This document shows positions 24,401 through 37,699 of a stretch of DNA of 64,000 nt, piece by piece; position 1 is the first letter of the stretch, and every line of letters starts with the position of its first letter. A program made the translations under genes and the position numbers. Source of the stretch: Siphonodentalium dalli (lineage: Eukaryota > Mollusca > Scaphopoda > Gadilida > Siphonodentaliidae); NCBI GenBank assembly GCA_032622095.1, contig CP136064.1:133121129-133185128 (forward strand), in the 5' to 3' direction. The notes below the pieces were generated by a model. It saw nothing but the letters and a program-made list of their open reading frames with translations. It was not told where the DNA came from and made no database searches.

Positions 24401-25456
24401 TATTTTATATATTTGAATAAATTTGCTAATGAAAATAGATCATTAATCCGCTTTTATGATTGGAGCATCATGAAATTTTGCGAAAACCCTGTGAATTCTT
24501 GTATATATACGAGTCTCCCATATATAGGGAGACCCGCATATAAAAGATAATGAACTGGCACATAATAATTAATGCTGTACCAGCGCGACTCCCTTAATGA
24601 AAGGGTGAACATGCCGCTAATTAAAGAAGAATGAATTCTGCGAACACATGTCTTTCTGCAGGTAATAAATCTGGTGAACTAAAATTCTCATATCGGAACA
24701 CTTGGAAATGGATAATTTTTGCTCAAAATATCGATGAAGATGGCCGCCACAACCTCTGATTGGAACCACTTACATTGCTGTTAAAGTTCCGGTGTATATA
24801 TGTCGGGTTTTTGGTCATACTAAACACTGATTTTCATCAGCCGACTCGTGTATTTCCTTAGTGAGAACCAATCTCATGCAATTGCGATCGAAATAATTGT
24901 TTTACGTTGTTCTTGTATACAGCACATAATTATTATATGCGATTGATCTGGACAACATCTTAGACTACATTGGAATTCTCCGAGTAGCAGATGAATCCGT
25001 TTTGGCCACAGACTGTTTTCTTTCTAAAATCGCTGGGTTGTTCAGAGTTAACCTAATGTTCTGGACTGGTGGTGACGAAACTAGTCTATTTATGTGTATT
25101 GATTCCCTTATGAATATGATCATACAACAAAAAATATTTGTTAAATCCGAGTAGAAACACCAGAATTGTGCGTCCTGGAAATTTGCGTTTTGTGCTGATA
25201 TGCCTGCGGCCGCAAAATCCTCCGAAATTGTCAGACAAAGGCGGTCGTGTCAAAAGCCGATGTGACCGCAAGTATAGTGCGCCAAATTATGCCAGTATTA
25301 TGGGTCAGGGGAGGGGTGGTCCGTTGTACCAGATTTATTTTCGTCTCCGAATCAGATGAAATCTAAAAAATCCATTGAACATGCCAGAGTATTGGGCCTT
25401 CAAAGTTACCATTATGGACCAAACTCTGGACCAAACTGTTTGAAGTCAGAACTACT
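24401..25456. other. Stretch without a recognisable gene
   Basis: Mixed AT-rich sequence. The segment 25138-25400 shows weak resemblance to 28180-28430 on the other side of the next element, but nothing coding can be supported. Confidence 0.4.
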
Positions 25457-25464
25457 CCAAAACT

Positions 25465-28174
25465 CACTGTGTGGGAATTGTTACATCGGAAGTAGTTCTA
25501 TCGCCGGTATTGTGATGGTTCTTGGCTGATTTGTTACGGTTCCTTGTGATTAAAATTAATCAATTCGGGACAAAATCACGCATAATTATAGATATCTTGA
25601 ATGTATTATACTTTCCTGAATGAATACAGGCTACAGAAGTGCCGTATTATCGAAACCTGAACTCTACATCACAATTAACTCGGAATTAGCGAGTTAACGC
25701 GTAAATTATCACTGAAAATCAAGCCACGTAAACGCAATTCCTTTGTTTTTGGTGGCGTATAAAATATGAAACGCATTCTGAACACGAACACTGAGTGTAA
25801 AATATACCCGTGTTATTCTTCTGTAAAATAGCTGAGAAAATATCCAGATAGCGGTTAATAATTTGGAACTGTAGCCTCGTAATCAACACGTGTGCGTGTT
25901 ACCGTTCTATTTCAACCCAATCATGGCTGTGACGGTTCTATACATGAGATGTATTCGAACGATTTCTGCACTTTGAGCCAAATATTGTCTTGTGTATCTG
26001 ACATTTTAAACCAGATAATGACTGTAGCTTATGTCATTTACATAATACAACAGGTATATTAAGAAATAACACAATAAATACCAATTAATAATAGTAAGTG
26101 ATTTTAATTGGCAGAAACCAAATATTGAAAGTCCCGAGGGGTATAATATCATAATCATGCCTGCCTATATAAATAACCAATGGTAATAGAAATCTACTCT
26201 CAAGAGATTATGAAATGCTATTCATTGATTGAAAGATCCAGGTGGGACAATGTTTCGATGCCAGCACCTAGATATTTCTTCCTCGAAAGGCCCGCCTAAG
26301 GGACATTTACGCATGTGTGTCGCCCAAGCATGAACATATCTTATGAAATCACGTTCAACTAAATCGTTGATATGTTATGGCGTAGCCGAGGAATATGGGT
26401 GGTGGTGATGGGCCGGGGCTTGGACCGGGAGGGGTGCTTAATTGGTGTCTGCCCCCAACTTTGGTCAAATTTTTCAACAGTAACAAATTTCATACCTTAC
26501 ACTAGTTTAGTAGATTGCATGGTTGGAAATTTGAAATTGTTCCCGTAGTTTGATTTTACAACAATGACTGAGGAAAGTCCCTCCTTATGTACATACCCAC
26601 ATTTTAATAATAATGTGTTCGTTTAAAGTGTAAATGTCCGCCGCGCTCATTTAAAACAATATTAACAATATTCAATTCCTATCTAATCATCGGGGCCGAC
26701 TTCTCTCAGGTCGACTTCGCGTCGGTCGTCTTCGTATTGGGCCATCTTCATATTGGGTCGACTTCACATGCGCCCGACTTCACTCTTTTGACCATGCAAT
26801 AGTCACATGATTTTGTAAAACTTCCATTGGCTGATTGAGTTACTTTTAAATGTTTAGTATTGTTTCCCGTATTTACATTTCGGAATATCCCAGAGGATGC
26901 GTGACTACTCATGCCCAAGACCAGTTGCCCCGGGGATGATCTTGCATGTTCCGGGCGACAGCTATAGTAAGTCAAAGGCGGTTGTCCAAATAATTTTTTT
27001 GAGGAGAGGACTTTAAAAAAGAATTTTGCTTGTTGTCCAATCCTCTTCATAAATCTATATATTTCTACATTATGTCATATGTTTGATTTTTTGAAATAAA
27101 TATTGTTTACACCAAATAATTTTTGCTTTCACTTCATCCATTTTTCATTTTATTTAATATTACAAAAGCTAGCCTTTACTAATATAAAACAATTACCCCC
27201 CCCCCCCTTACAGGCGAGTGGATACAATTAATTGCTTGATTGATTGCAATCAGGGATCTCTTAACAGGAATCTGAGTGGCATGGCTTCGCTGTCTAGAGG
27301 CTTAGAAGTTAGAACAAACCCTGAGTGATTGCCGGTCAGATTATCCTGAACAGCAGAACAAGTGCGAAGAAGAAATAACGAATTCTAGCACCTAACTTAT
27401 ATAATCAGCATCCAGCAAGCGGATGCCCAACATAAACTTCTTAAATTGCGTAATCAGAACAATGTATGGGTGTCAGCGAACTTTTAACGTCTTATTTTTT
27501 GGCTTTCTGACGATTAAAATGCGTCTGTATACGAAAATAGACAACATAAAATACAATCTATATATCCCGTCTACGCTCACAATCGCTTTCCGAAGGTCAG
27601 CACTACAGTTAATCGGCAATGTTGATCCTGCAAAACGCGTTATTTTTCAAACTAGCTGGAGACTTGGTGAAATTTGAAAGGCGTAACACAGGTTATTGAA
27701 TAAGCATGGGAATGGAGTGTAATTAATACAAATTGATGACAATTGCTGCAAATTTCACTTAATGCATATTGAGTTGTGTTTATTTTTGGTTAATTTCACG
27801 ACATGGTCAGTTTGAACCATTATCCTGCCAAATATTAGCCCTAGTATAATTACCCGTATAAAACCGATTAAATGGGGAGAGAACCGACTCGGTCAGGAGA
27901 ACACCCAAACAAATATCAAAATTCGCGGTTTTATTCGTTATTATAACTCGCACAATGGAATTTTCGTTATAATTACGCTCGTTAGGGCCACCGATCGTGA
28001 GGGGAATGGGAAAAATAATCGAATTATCAGCTAGGTGGCTCCATAATTGCGTTGTAACTGTCAAAAAGTTGCGAAAATGTATAATTTCGAATACAAGGAA
28101 CCGTCACAAATCAGTCAAGAACCATCACAAACCGACAATAGAACGCCTTCCGATGTAACAGTTCCTACACAGTG
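25465..28174. mobile_element. Non-autonomous hAT-like TIR element
   Basis: Inverted ends of about 90 bp: the left end starts CACTGTGTGGGAATTGTTAC, and the right end read in reverse starts CACTGTGTAGGAACTGTTAC. Both continue with 'atcggaag' and, further in, 'gtgatggttctt'. The flanks are ccaaaact (25457-25464) and ccaaagct (28175-28182), an 8-bp target duplication with one mismatch, as hAT elements make. The 2.7-kb interior has no transposase frame. It includes a C-run at 27198 and short GTCGACTTC-like repeats at 26690-26780. The superfamily is inferred only from duplication length and CA...TG ends. Confidence 0.55.
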
Positions 28175-28529
28175 CCAAAGCTGAAAGTCGTCAGAAGTCG
28201 TATACTACGTCGATGTGGCCGGTATAAAGAGCGCTCGATGTGTGCCAAATTTTGTCAGTATCGGTTCAGTATTGTGGGTCTAAATATAACACAGTTATAT
28301 AGCCCCCAAATTAAATTAACAAACTATGCAATTGTTCCTCCACAATTAAAACAACTAAAAGACTCTGAATCATAAACTGAAAGAATTTTCAAAATCCGTT
28401 GCAAAATAGAAGTTTTGTGCACTCAATATGCTTGATACTACTTTACTCTAGCTTACGGGGGCATCAGACACACCAAATGTCGTGACTGTCGAACATGGTC
28501 CGGGCCTTTTGTCCCTCAGCGTTTAAGCC

Positions 28530-28930
28530 ATTTTAATATAAAAGAAATTGTCCGCGTATACACCAAGCAATATATATTTTTGTGAAGCCAAGACATAGTG
28601 CCACCGTTTTAGTGAATAATTGGAACATCCCGTCCAAGAGGGCCGACAAAAAGGCCGCTAAAAACTGGAAAATTGAACTAATTTTCACGAATATGCTCTG
28701 ATCAGTTTCTGCTGTTTGGGACTGGTGGAGAATCGTGACTATTTTGTATATTTCATGTTAACTGATCATTGGAGCAATGAATTATGACATTATTAGGGCC
28801 CCAGCCCTCGAATCCACCAAACAGTCGATATTACAGAACAACACGGTATAAAAGTACACCAGAAATCGTCATATTTGAATAATAAATGAGCAGAATTGGG
28901 CGATGTAAGTGATGCATACCATTTAGCTGT
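28530..28930 (+). repeat. Partial copy of dispersed repeat family D
   Basis: It aligns by eye with 36590-36970: 'atatatttttgtgaagccaa', 'cagtttctgctgtttggga', 'actgatcattggagcaat' and 'gatgtaagtgatgcatacca' all have counterparts in order. The stretch 28183-28529 before it holds nothing I can name. Confidence 0.6.
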
Positions 28931-28932
28931 CA

Positions 28933-30530
28933 TATTTTCTACCGTCCTGGTTATGATTTATTACGAATAGCGATAACCAACACTGTTTTATTAACTCCGG
29001 ACTGCAGGCTCCATGGGAAGGTTCATTTTAATGGATATCGACATTTGCTTTAGAAACTATAGTAGTTTGAAATATGTGGCGACAACAATTTTATGTACAA
29101 CAAGACATATAAACTTGTAATATTTATGTTGTCGATTGTTGAGACAAAACATCACAGCATCACTTGTCATATGCAACATGTCAGTTATTGTGATCTGGTT
29201 GCAACACATACATGTTCACCTTAACATTTTGTCGGGACGAAACGAGAAATTGCTTCCTACATATCGATATATGAATTCCTCGATAACCTGAAACAAATAC
29301 TTGTTTCAGCAACAACGATCTCTAAATGCATTTGATAATCGGAAGCCATATTTTCTTAACCAGTAAATATTCGAAACAGCCCCGGCCATACCCCCACCAT
29401 TAGTGACATATTTAATATAAGCCCATGATTACAACCAATACATATGTAGTAACACATATCCATGTAGATGCATCCCATAAGTGGTTTGGATACTTTATTT
29501 GTCTATTATGAAGTACATTCTATCCTTTTCATTATAATTTCACTTCATTAGTTGCCACTTCATGTTTATATACGTAGGGGCGACAGGAAGACGGCCCATC
29601 TGGGCCATGTCGCTCCTGTATAATATCATTTTTGTTTGTTTATTATCACCATTGTCATAAGCTTGTAAATATTATACAAATAAACAATCATCATACATCT
29701 TTTGGTACATTGCGTTAGAATATCTTTTATGTTGGAAAATCCAACTGGGACAAATTTGGTAAATTTGAGTTTCTATGGCAACGATGACTACTAATCGACT
29801 GTTTGGAAATTTTACATTAAATAATGCGTATCGTGAATAATTTTTTAACAACCTAAAAGTTTACAATGGTTTATGGAAAAACTTGTAGTGGCCGACATTT
29901 CCACATATACATGGTGACCTTGAAATGTCAAGGTCACACGTAAAGGTCAAGGTCATTGTTTTATCAGTCATAGCAGTCATATTTTCGACCGTCCTGGTTA
30001 TGATTTATTACAAATAGCGATCACCAACACTATTTTGTAAACTCCGGAATTCAGGCTCCATGGGAAGGTTCATTGAAAAAGATATCGATATCTGATTTGG
30101 AAACTATAGCAGTTTGAAATATGAAATATTTTTATGTACAACTATGTACAACAAGACATAATATGTGATATTTATATAGATTGTGAGACAAAAATCACAA
30201 CATAACTTGTCATGCAACAAATCAGTTAGTGCGAACTGATTGTAACACACAATCTTTTGGTACACTGGATAGCTGAATGCCTACTTTGTTAGAATATTTA
30301 GGAAATTCCCATTGGGACAATTTGGTAAATTTAAGTTTCTATGGCAACGATGGTCAATCATGGGTTATATGGAGATTTTACATTAAATTATTCTTATAAT
30401 GGACAATTCAACAACTACGTCAACGTTTGCACTGGTTTGTGAAAGAACCAGTAGGGTCCACATTTCCACATATGTGGTTGGAAGGCTTGGAAGGGCAAGG
30501 CTACATTCAAAGGTCATAGTAATTATAAAC
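28933..30530 (+). repeat. Two direct copies of a ~0.6-kb dispersed repeat
   Basis: Copy 1 (from 28933, resuming at 29699) and copy 2 (from 29979) share 'accgtcctggttatgattta', 'ggctccatgggaaggttcat', 'gtacaacaagacat', 'cttttggtaca' and 'gtttctatggcaacgatg' in order. Copy 1 is split by the LINE 3' end at 29214-29691. Non-coding. Confidence 0.7.
29214..29691 (+). mobile_element. 5'-truncated LINE 3' end
   Basis: A 478-bp insertion that copy 2 of the surrounding repeat lacks, flanked by catacat on both sides (29207-29213, 29692-29698). Near its 3' end is a strong stem-loop around GGCCCATCTGGGCC, followed by an AT-rich tail ending 'aaataaacaatcatcatac'. A 3' stem-loop plus a simple tail and a variable short target duplication fit a non-LTR element truncated to its 3' UTR. 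Confidence 0.5.
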
Positions 30531-30539
30531 AAGAGCATC

Positions 30540-31190
30540 GCTAGGGCGTGGCAAAATACTCATGTCGTAATTTCATAACGAGTAATTCATATGCCAAATT
30601 TGACGGACGGAATCCAAATTCAAACCTATAATTTCATATGGGTAATCCATATAACAAATTTGAAAACAATCAGAATCAGATAATTAACACTAAAATTTAT
30701 CATGCAGAAACAGAAATAATCGGCAAGGACAATAACTCCGGAAAAAATTGGCGGGCGGAACCAAAATTTGAACTTGACCTGTATTTTGGGCAAGTAAACT
30801 GACATACCAAATTTCATTCCATGACGTTCACACTTACTAAAGTTATCATTTTCGAAAAAGCGAACGGATAGACCGACCAAAACATAATAGGTTCCGTTTT
30901 TACAAAACGGGTGTATAAAAACAAATTCTTACCGTTTAACCAAGACATTTGCCACTGAGGTGGTTCAAACTTATGATGGGATAAAGAATATAGTTTAGTA
31001 GATTAAGTCCAATTTTCAAGGCAATTGTTCAATATGTGACTAAAGCATGAAACTTTGCACATATGTAGATATTCACATACTAATTGATATTAGATGTGGA
31101 GCCATGCTGAAATTCCAAATTTAAAGAGCATTTCATGATTGTATAATTTAGTAAATGTCGCAATTAATCTTACCATGAAATATCGATTTA
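30540..31190. other. Non-coding repeat-derived stretch
   Basis: Contains one diverged copy (about 30770-30900) of the 160-bp repeat of 22958-23516 with its 'gaacggatagaccgacc' tail. No gene seen. Confidence 0.45.
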
Positions 31191-31194
31191 AAAT

Positions 31195-31358
31195 TTGGAA
31201 TATACAGTAAGTATGACTGTGAGATAAAATGCCACATTTCAGGGTAAAATTTGAACTCCCGCCCATGATGGCAATCAAAATGGCGGTTAGAAGTGGAAAA
31301 TTTGACGTTTTTCACTAATATCTTCCAGATCAGTTTCTGCTGTATGGAACTGGTTCAG
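31195..31358 (+). repeat. Host family D repeat, segment 1 of 3
   Basis: It matches 36690-36770 ('atcttctagatcaattcatg' region) and stops where the foldback element begins. The same repeat resumes at 35191 and again at 42021. Confidence 0.55.
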
Positions 31359-33447
31359 AATAAGCGAGTTGCCAATCTCGACCGGAAGCGCCGCCATTTT
31401 GATATGACGTATTTGTCCCCGAATGTTTTTCCAGCGTCGTTATCTATTTTCGATTCGCGATGCCTACGTTTCTGTTTTATCTTATATGTCCCTGTCAGAA
31501 CAATGGTCCCAGCGTGTTGACAATGATTTGGTGGTTATTTTAAAATTGCATCTATAGTACAATGGGGGGGGGTTTAGACAGGAACATAATGATAATAATA
31601 ATAATAATATAATAACTAATTATGTTGAAATGCCTATATACGGTAGTAAAATGTACGATTGTCTGTTTCCAAAGCATGTGCTGAATATATGTATCTCTCA
31701 TAGAATATAGGAATGGTTGACCACTATTAGTCCCTGTCGATAATTTCTACTCTGGCTACGCACGTATAGATATTATATTCCACCCGTTTGAAATGTTTGA
31801 ACTGTGTTGTGTTCTGACGGGGAACTTCATAGCATTCAACACACAAAACAGGCAATATATTTCTTTGTTAGTGCACATGTTCCTTAATAATCTATTTCAC
31901 AGTAGGGGCCATGGTACCCGGAAGAAATTCCACGACTGTAAGGGATGCAAATCAGACTTGGCAATTTGACATAGTTCATGCATGCAATCTCGAGCTTACT
32001 GTGGAATATCCTTCAATATCGGTACATAGTTATTACCGAGGAACAGGTATTACTCAAGAAATATATTATAGCTGCAATGTTTGTGTCAATCTTTAATATA
32101 AACTTCCCTGACAGGACATGAACACGTTCCCATTATTTGAGGTGGTGGATTATGATCTCTATATGGACATAATCAGAGTAGAGATTCATGACATGCATTT
32201 TATCAGACACAATGTGGGGGGGGTGAATATGGGTGTGTCGGGGCCGGAAAATGGGTAATGATTTTTTTTCCTACACTGAAATTTACTGACGTTGTCCTTT
32301 ATTAATCTTATATAGACTCACATCTATATATCATTTAGAACACATTTAACTCCATGTGGGCCGGGGCCTATATGGTCTGAATTTCCAATAGCGGTATAAA
32401 TGCAAGCATTCTGCCAAACATAACTCGATGTTGCCAAGTTTGTGCTAGCAATATTATGTCGACATTATCGTGTCTATGTATGTTGCTGTCAGTCATTGGA
32501 CTCAATGATTACACAAAAAAAATATTTTATTTTACGGATACCCCACTTATAATAGTAAGATTACAGTTAGGTCATGTACGGTGCTCATGACAATGTGTCG
32601 AACCTGTTTCGGTGTTAATTGGAGAGTTTACCTCATTAAAACTCGATATCGTGGTCAACATTCATGGGAAGATTTCGGGCAGATCGAAAATTCAAACACG
32701 AGTCAGAATGAGTGAAGGTTTTATTGAGTAAGTTATACGTGGCGGCGAAATATGGGGTCGAATTGATACCTCTATATTTTTACGGGGCTGAAGCCTTTTT
32801 TTGGCTGAAGGGTCACTCTCACCAAAAAAGGTGCCGAATGGTACACAGGGTTTGTAAACGTGCTGAAGGGCACACACGGGTATATATACACAGGATTATG
32901 GTCTGCATTAACACCGTTCATTAAACTGTGTTTCTGAAAGTCTGGCGGCCATCATATTTGTTTTCAATTGATTTTAATGTTCATTGGAACGTAACAATTA
33001 ATTACAGAACTCATGACAGTCACGAAAACTAAACGTCATTTAGAACGAGATTTAAAAACATATGTATTCTTCATCACAATTTCAAAATCTGTGTACCCTT
33101 CATTATCGCCAGTTAAAAAATATATAAGAACAAGTTAGGTAATCTATCGAATATAGAGGTATCAATTCGACCCCATATTTCGCCGCCACGTATAACTTAC
33201 TCAATAAAACCTTCACTCATTCTGACTCGTGTTTGAATTTTCGATCTGCCCGAAATCTTCCCATGAATGTTGACCACGATATCGAGTTTTAATGAGGTAA
33301 ACTCTCCAATTAACACCGAAACAGGTTCGATACATTGTCATGAGCACCGTACATGACCTAACTGTAATCTTACTATTATAAGTGGGGTATAAAATTAAAT
33401 ATTTTTTTTGTGTAATCATTGAGTCCAATGACTGACAGCAACATACA

Positions 33448-33918
33448 ATGAAAGATGAATACATAAACAAATATATCATTAGCGTGGACAATCCACACAG
33501 CAAATTGAGAACGTACCAAAGTTTCAAAACCGTATTCCGAATTGAACCGTATCTACTAAATATAAAGTCAATAAAAGAACGAGAACAATTTTGTAGATTG
33601 CGAATTAGCTCTCATGCACTGGCAATTGAAAAAGGCAGATATAAGCGGCCCCCAACGCCCGCTAATGAACGAGTATGCAAATATTGTGACTCACGGTCTG
33701 TTGAAGATGAAAAACATTTCGTTCTTTATTGTCAAAAATATGTCGAATTGAGAAAAGACCTTTTCGAGAAACTAGCAGCGATAAACATTATGTTCACAGA
33801 AGCCAGCGACTTGGAGAAATTTATATATATCATGCGAAACGATGAGGAGCAATCCAGCGATGTTATCAGCAAAGCTATGAGCAACTTTCTCATAGCACAC
33901 GAGACTACTAACAGCTGA
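33448..33918 (+). pseudogene. C-terminal end of a LINE reverse transcriptase ORF
   Basis: 156 codons ending TGA. Residues 77-95 form C-x2-C-x9-H-x4-C (CKYC ... H90 ... C95), preceded by LRISSHALAIEKGRY and PPTPANERVC. This is the typical C-terminal zinc-knuckle region found after the RT domain in many invertebrate LINEs. The catalytic RT domain and the endonuclease are missing through 5' truncation. The ATG at 33448 sits exactly at the insertion boundary and is an internal methionine, not a gene start. It is not functional by itself. Confidence 0.75.
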
Positions 33919-34123
33919 AGTTAGATAATAGGCCTACTCAATCTTTCAAACACCAACTGGCACTACTGACTTAATACCAACCAAATAATTATTGTATAGA
34001 TGTATATATGTCTTGTGTTAAAATGTGTTATTTTACATATTGTTATGTCACCATTATGTATACATGCATACGGCTCTCACGAGCGTCTTTATGCTAATAA
34101 ATCTATCTATCTATCTATCTATC
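33448..34123 (+). mobile_element. 5'-truncated non-LTR retrotransposon (LINE)
   Basis: A 676-bp insertion present only in the right arm of the foldback. The left arm preserves the empty site, which gives taca (33444-33447, 34124-34127) as target duplication. It holds the C-terminal coding end, a short 3' UTR with 'ggctctcacgagcgtc', and an (ATCT)n tail at 34101-34123. A simple-repeat tail suggests the CR1/L2-like group; that is inference. Confidence 0.8.
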
Positions 34124-35190
34124 TACATAGACACGATAATGTCGACATAATATTGCTAGCACAAACTTGGCAACATCGAGTTATGTTTGGCAGAATGCTT
34201 GCATTTATACCGCTATTGGAAATTCAGACCATATAGGCCCCGGCCCACATGGAGTTAAATGTGTTCTAAATGATATATAGATGTGAGTCTATATAAGATT
34301 AATAAAGGACAACGTCAGTAAATTTCAGTGTAGGAAAAAAAATAATTACCCATTTTCCGGCCCCGACACACCCATATTCACCCCCACCCCCACATTGTGT
34401 CTGATAAAATGCATGTCATGAATCTCTACTCTGATTATGTCCATATAGAGATCATAATCCACCACCTCAAATAATGGGAACGTGTTCATGTCCTGTCAGG
34501 GAAGTTTATATTAAAGATTGACACAAACATTGCAGCTATAATATATTTCTTGAGTAATACCTGTTCCTCGGTAATAACTATGTACCGATATTGAAGGATA
34601 TTCCACAGTAAGTGTATAGGTCCCAGCTCGAGATTGCATGCATGAACTATGTCAAATTGCCAAGTCTGATTTGCATCCCTTACATTCGTGGAATTTCTTC
34701 CGGGTACCATGGCCCCTACTGTGAAATAGATTATTAAGGAACATGTGCACTAACAAAGAAATATATTGCCTGTTTTGTGTGTTGAATGCTATGAAGTTCC
34801 CCGTCAGAACACTAATAGTGGTCAACCATTCCTATATTCTATGAGAGATACATATATTCAGCACATGCTTTGGAAACAGACAATCGTACATTTTACTACC
34901 GTATATAGGCTTGAAATACATAGGCATTTCAACATAATTAGTTATTATATTATTATTATTATTATCATTATGTTCCTGTCTAAACCCCCCCCCCCCAATT
35001 GTACTATAAAATAACCACCAAATCATTGTCAACACGCTGGGACCATTGTTCTGACAGGGACATATAAGATAAAACAGAAACGCAGGCATCGCGAATCGAA
35101 AATAGATAACGACGCTGGAAAAACATGCGGGGACAAATACGTCATATCAAAATGGCGGCGCTTCCGGTCGAGATTGGCAACTCGCTTATT

Positions 35191-35889
35191 GTGTCATTAT
35201 TTTTAAATTATTCATACTAACTAATTGGGTCAATGAAATATGCCATTCATGATGTCCCATCCCCTTCCGCGCACTCAAAAGTTATAATTTTTACAGAACT
35301 CGGTATGAAATTTCACCAAAAATTAACATTATGATTCAAGTCATATTTTAACAAGAAATGGACAGAACTGTGCAGACTAATTTAGGCATACCATTACTTA
35401 TGAATATTTCAACTCAATGGAACCAAAATTGTCACTTGGTCTGAAAATGGCTGCCAAAATGGCGACCAAAACATGGGAAATTGTAAATATTGGCCCAGTA
35501 TGCCATGTAATCGCTTACAAGTTGTGGTCGATGAATAAAGTTGGCTATTCTGTCTTATATACATTAAATTATAATAATGTTGATGCACATTTGTTAAGTA
35601 TTACTAAAGTAACCAGTGAAATTACCAGAAATATTGGATTTTTCTATCACAAACTTGACATCAAAATCGGCAAAAATTTACTTTTCAGGTTTGGACAATA
35701 TATTCAAGCAAAAGAAACTATCTTTGGTATAAAAGATGTTTATTGTTTTGAGATGTCTTAAATGCGTTCACACTGATGTGTTTTAGACAAAATTACTCAA
35801 GATGGCTTCCAAAATGGCAAACAAATTTGGTAAAAAAAAAACTTTTATTTTTTTTAACATATAGCCCGAACATTATTCTCTGTTCCCTA
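35191..35889 (+). repeat. Host family D repeat, segment 2 of 3
   Basis: It resumes after the first foldback and matches 36790-37450, with 'aaaatggctgccaaaatggc', 'caatcgcttacaagttgtg' and 'ttggctattctg' in order. It ends at 'tctgttccc', where the second foldback is inserted. Confidence 0.65.
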
Positions 35890-37699
35890 GTTAGGGAGCC
35901 CGCATATGTTCTATTTACACTTTTGCGTACAAAAGGTTTGACCCCCTAAAGTTGGTACCAATAATGGAACCTTCTGAAAAACCGATTTCTTAAGTTGCGC
36001 ATTCCTGGGGTTTAGGGGCCGCTGAACCCCAAAAAGTGCCAAAAATCACTTCTATTTACACTTCCGCGTACATCGATGAATTTTGGTTTGATGATACTCC
36101 TAAGTGTACTGATTAAGAAAACACAACTTAAGAAAGGGATTTTCCTGGGGTTTTCAGATAAGAAAGGGGGTCCCATGCTGAACCCCAAAACGTGATTTTT
36201 CACTTTTTTTTACACTTTCGCGTACATCCATAATTTTTGGTCTCAACGTACTTTGATATATACTAATTATAAAAACACAACTTAAGAAGCAACTTTTCCT
36301 GGGGTTTTAAGATAAGAAGGGGGTCATCGGGTCACCCATCAAAACGTAAAAAATTACTTTTATTTACATGATTGCATTCGTCCAACGTGTGTGTATGTGC
36401 GGACACCCCTGGAACATTGCACTATTACAACCAGTACATCCCTAAATCGATACGATCAACTTAAGAAATATATAATATATATTCATGTCGTTTTCTGATA
36501 AGAACGAGACTTGTTACCCCCCCCCCCCCCCCACAACCCGATCCATTTTCTAGAACTATAAGTGAGCCAGTTTTATGAAAATTATAGCGGGAAAATCTAG
36601 TAAAATGTATACAAATGTATATATTTTCGTGAAGCTAAGTCATAATGACACTTTTTTGGGCCAAAATTGAAACTCGCCATCCAAGATGGCCGCCAAAATG
36701 GCTGCCGGAAGTTGAAAATATGACATTTTTCACAAATATCTTCTAGATCAATTCATGCTGTTTGGAACTGGTTGAGTAATGCAACTTTATTTTGTGTTTT
36801 GTATATTAACTGATCATTGGAGCAATTAAATATGCAATTATTGGGGTCCTAACCCCTTTCGATCCCTCAAAAATTCGATTGTACAGAATGTGGTATAAAA
36901 TTTCACCAACAAATCACAATTGGGATTCTAGTCATATTTCAACAAGAAATCAACAGAACTTTGTAATGTGAGTGAGGCATATCATTACCTATGCATATTC
37001 CAAATAACTGAAACCAAAATTCTTACTTTGGCTCAAAATGGCTACCAATATGGCCGCCAAAATATGGAAAATGGTAAATATTACACCAGCGTGTCCTGCA
37101 ATCGCTTACAAGTTGTGTTGATGTATAAAATTGGCTATTCTGCGTTCTATACATTGGATACTAACATGTCTGATGCACCATGGTTAATTGTTACTATTTT
37201 CACCACTGACATCGTCAAAAATATTGGACTTTTCTCTAAACAACTTGACATAAATATCGGCAAAAGTTTCAGGTTTGAACCATTTTTTCAGGTAAAATAT
37301 AACTATCTTTGGATTGAAAGGTGATTATTGTTTCGGTCTATCTTAAATGTGACACACTACGGTGTTTATAGACCAAATTGCTCAAGATGGCTTCCAAAAT
37401 GGCAACCAAATTTGTAAAATGCTAATTTTTTACATATATCCCGAACATTCTCTGCATTATCCGAAAAGGTAGCAAATTGTGACTCACTTGGTTATTATAC
37501 GTGTTAGTTAATTAACTGACAACTACATGTTCTAGTCCCAGTTCCGTATGTGGCATGACAAATTCATTTTAAAGTATGTAATTTTGCCGAGAACCTCTTT
37601 TGTGATTTTGGCCATATTTATTGAAAGGAAATGGGCAGAACTTTGAGACAGAACTGAGCTGGACCATAATCTTTGGCTATTCTGGTCCATTATGATAAA

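Larger units (their letters stand above)
31359..35190. mobile_element. Foldback element with ~1.4-kb inverted arms
   Basis: The left arm 31359-32777 is the reverse complement of the right arm 33151-35190 once the 680 bp added by a LINE (insert plus duplicated target) is removed from the right arm. The spacer is 32778-33150. The outermost paired sequence is AATAAGCGAGTTGCCAATCT. The host repeat continues cleanly on both sides, and a TA at each end (31361-31362, 35187-35188) fits a TA target duplication. Small differences between arms (about 80 bp missing near 34805, about 14 bp extra near 34615) show that this is not a trivial assembly mirror. No transposase frame is present. Confidence 0.75.

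Noticed and set aside
26748-27050. 100-codon frame on the minus strand inside the hAT-like element
   Set aside because: No recognisable domain or motif; too short and isolated to be called a transposase.
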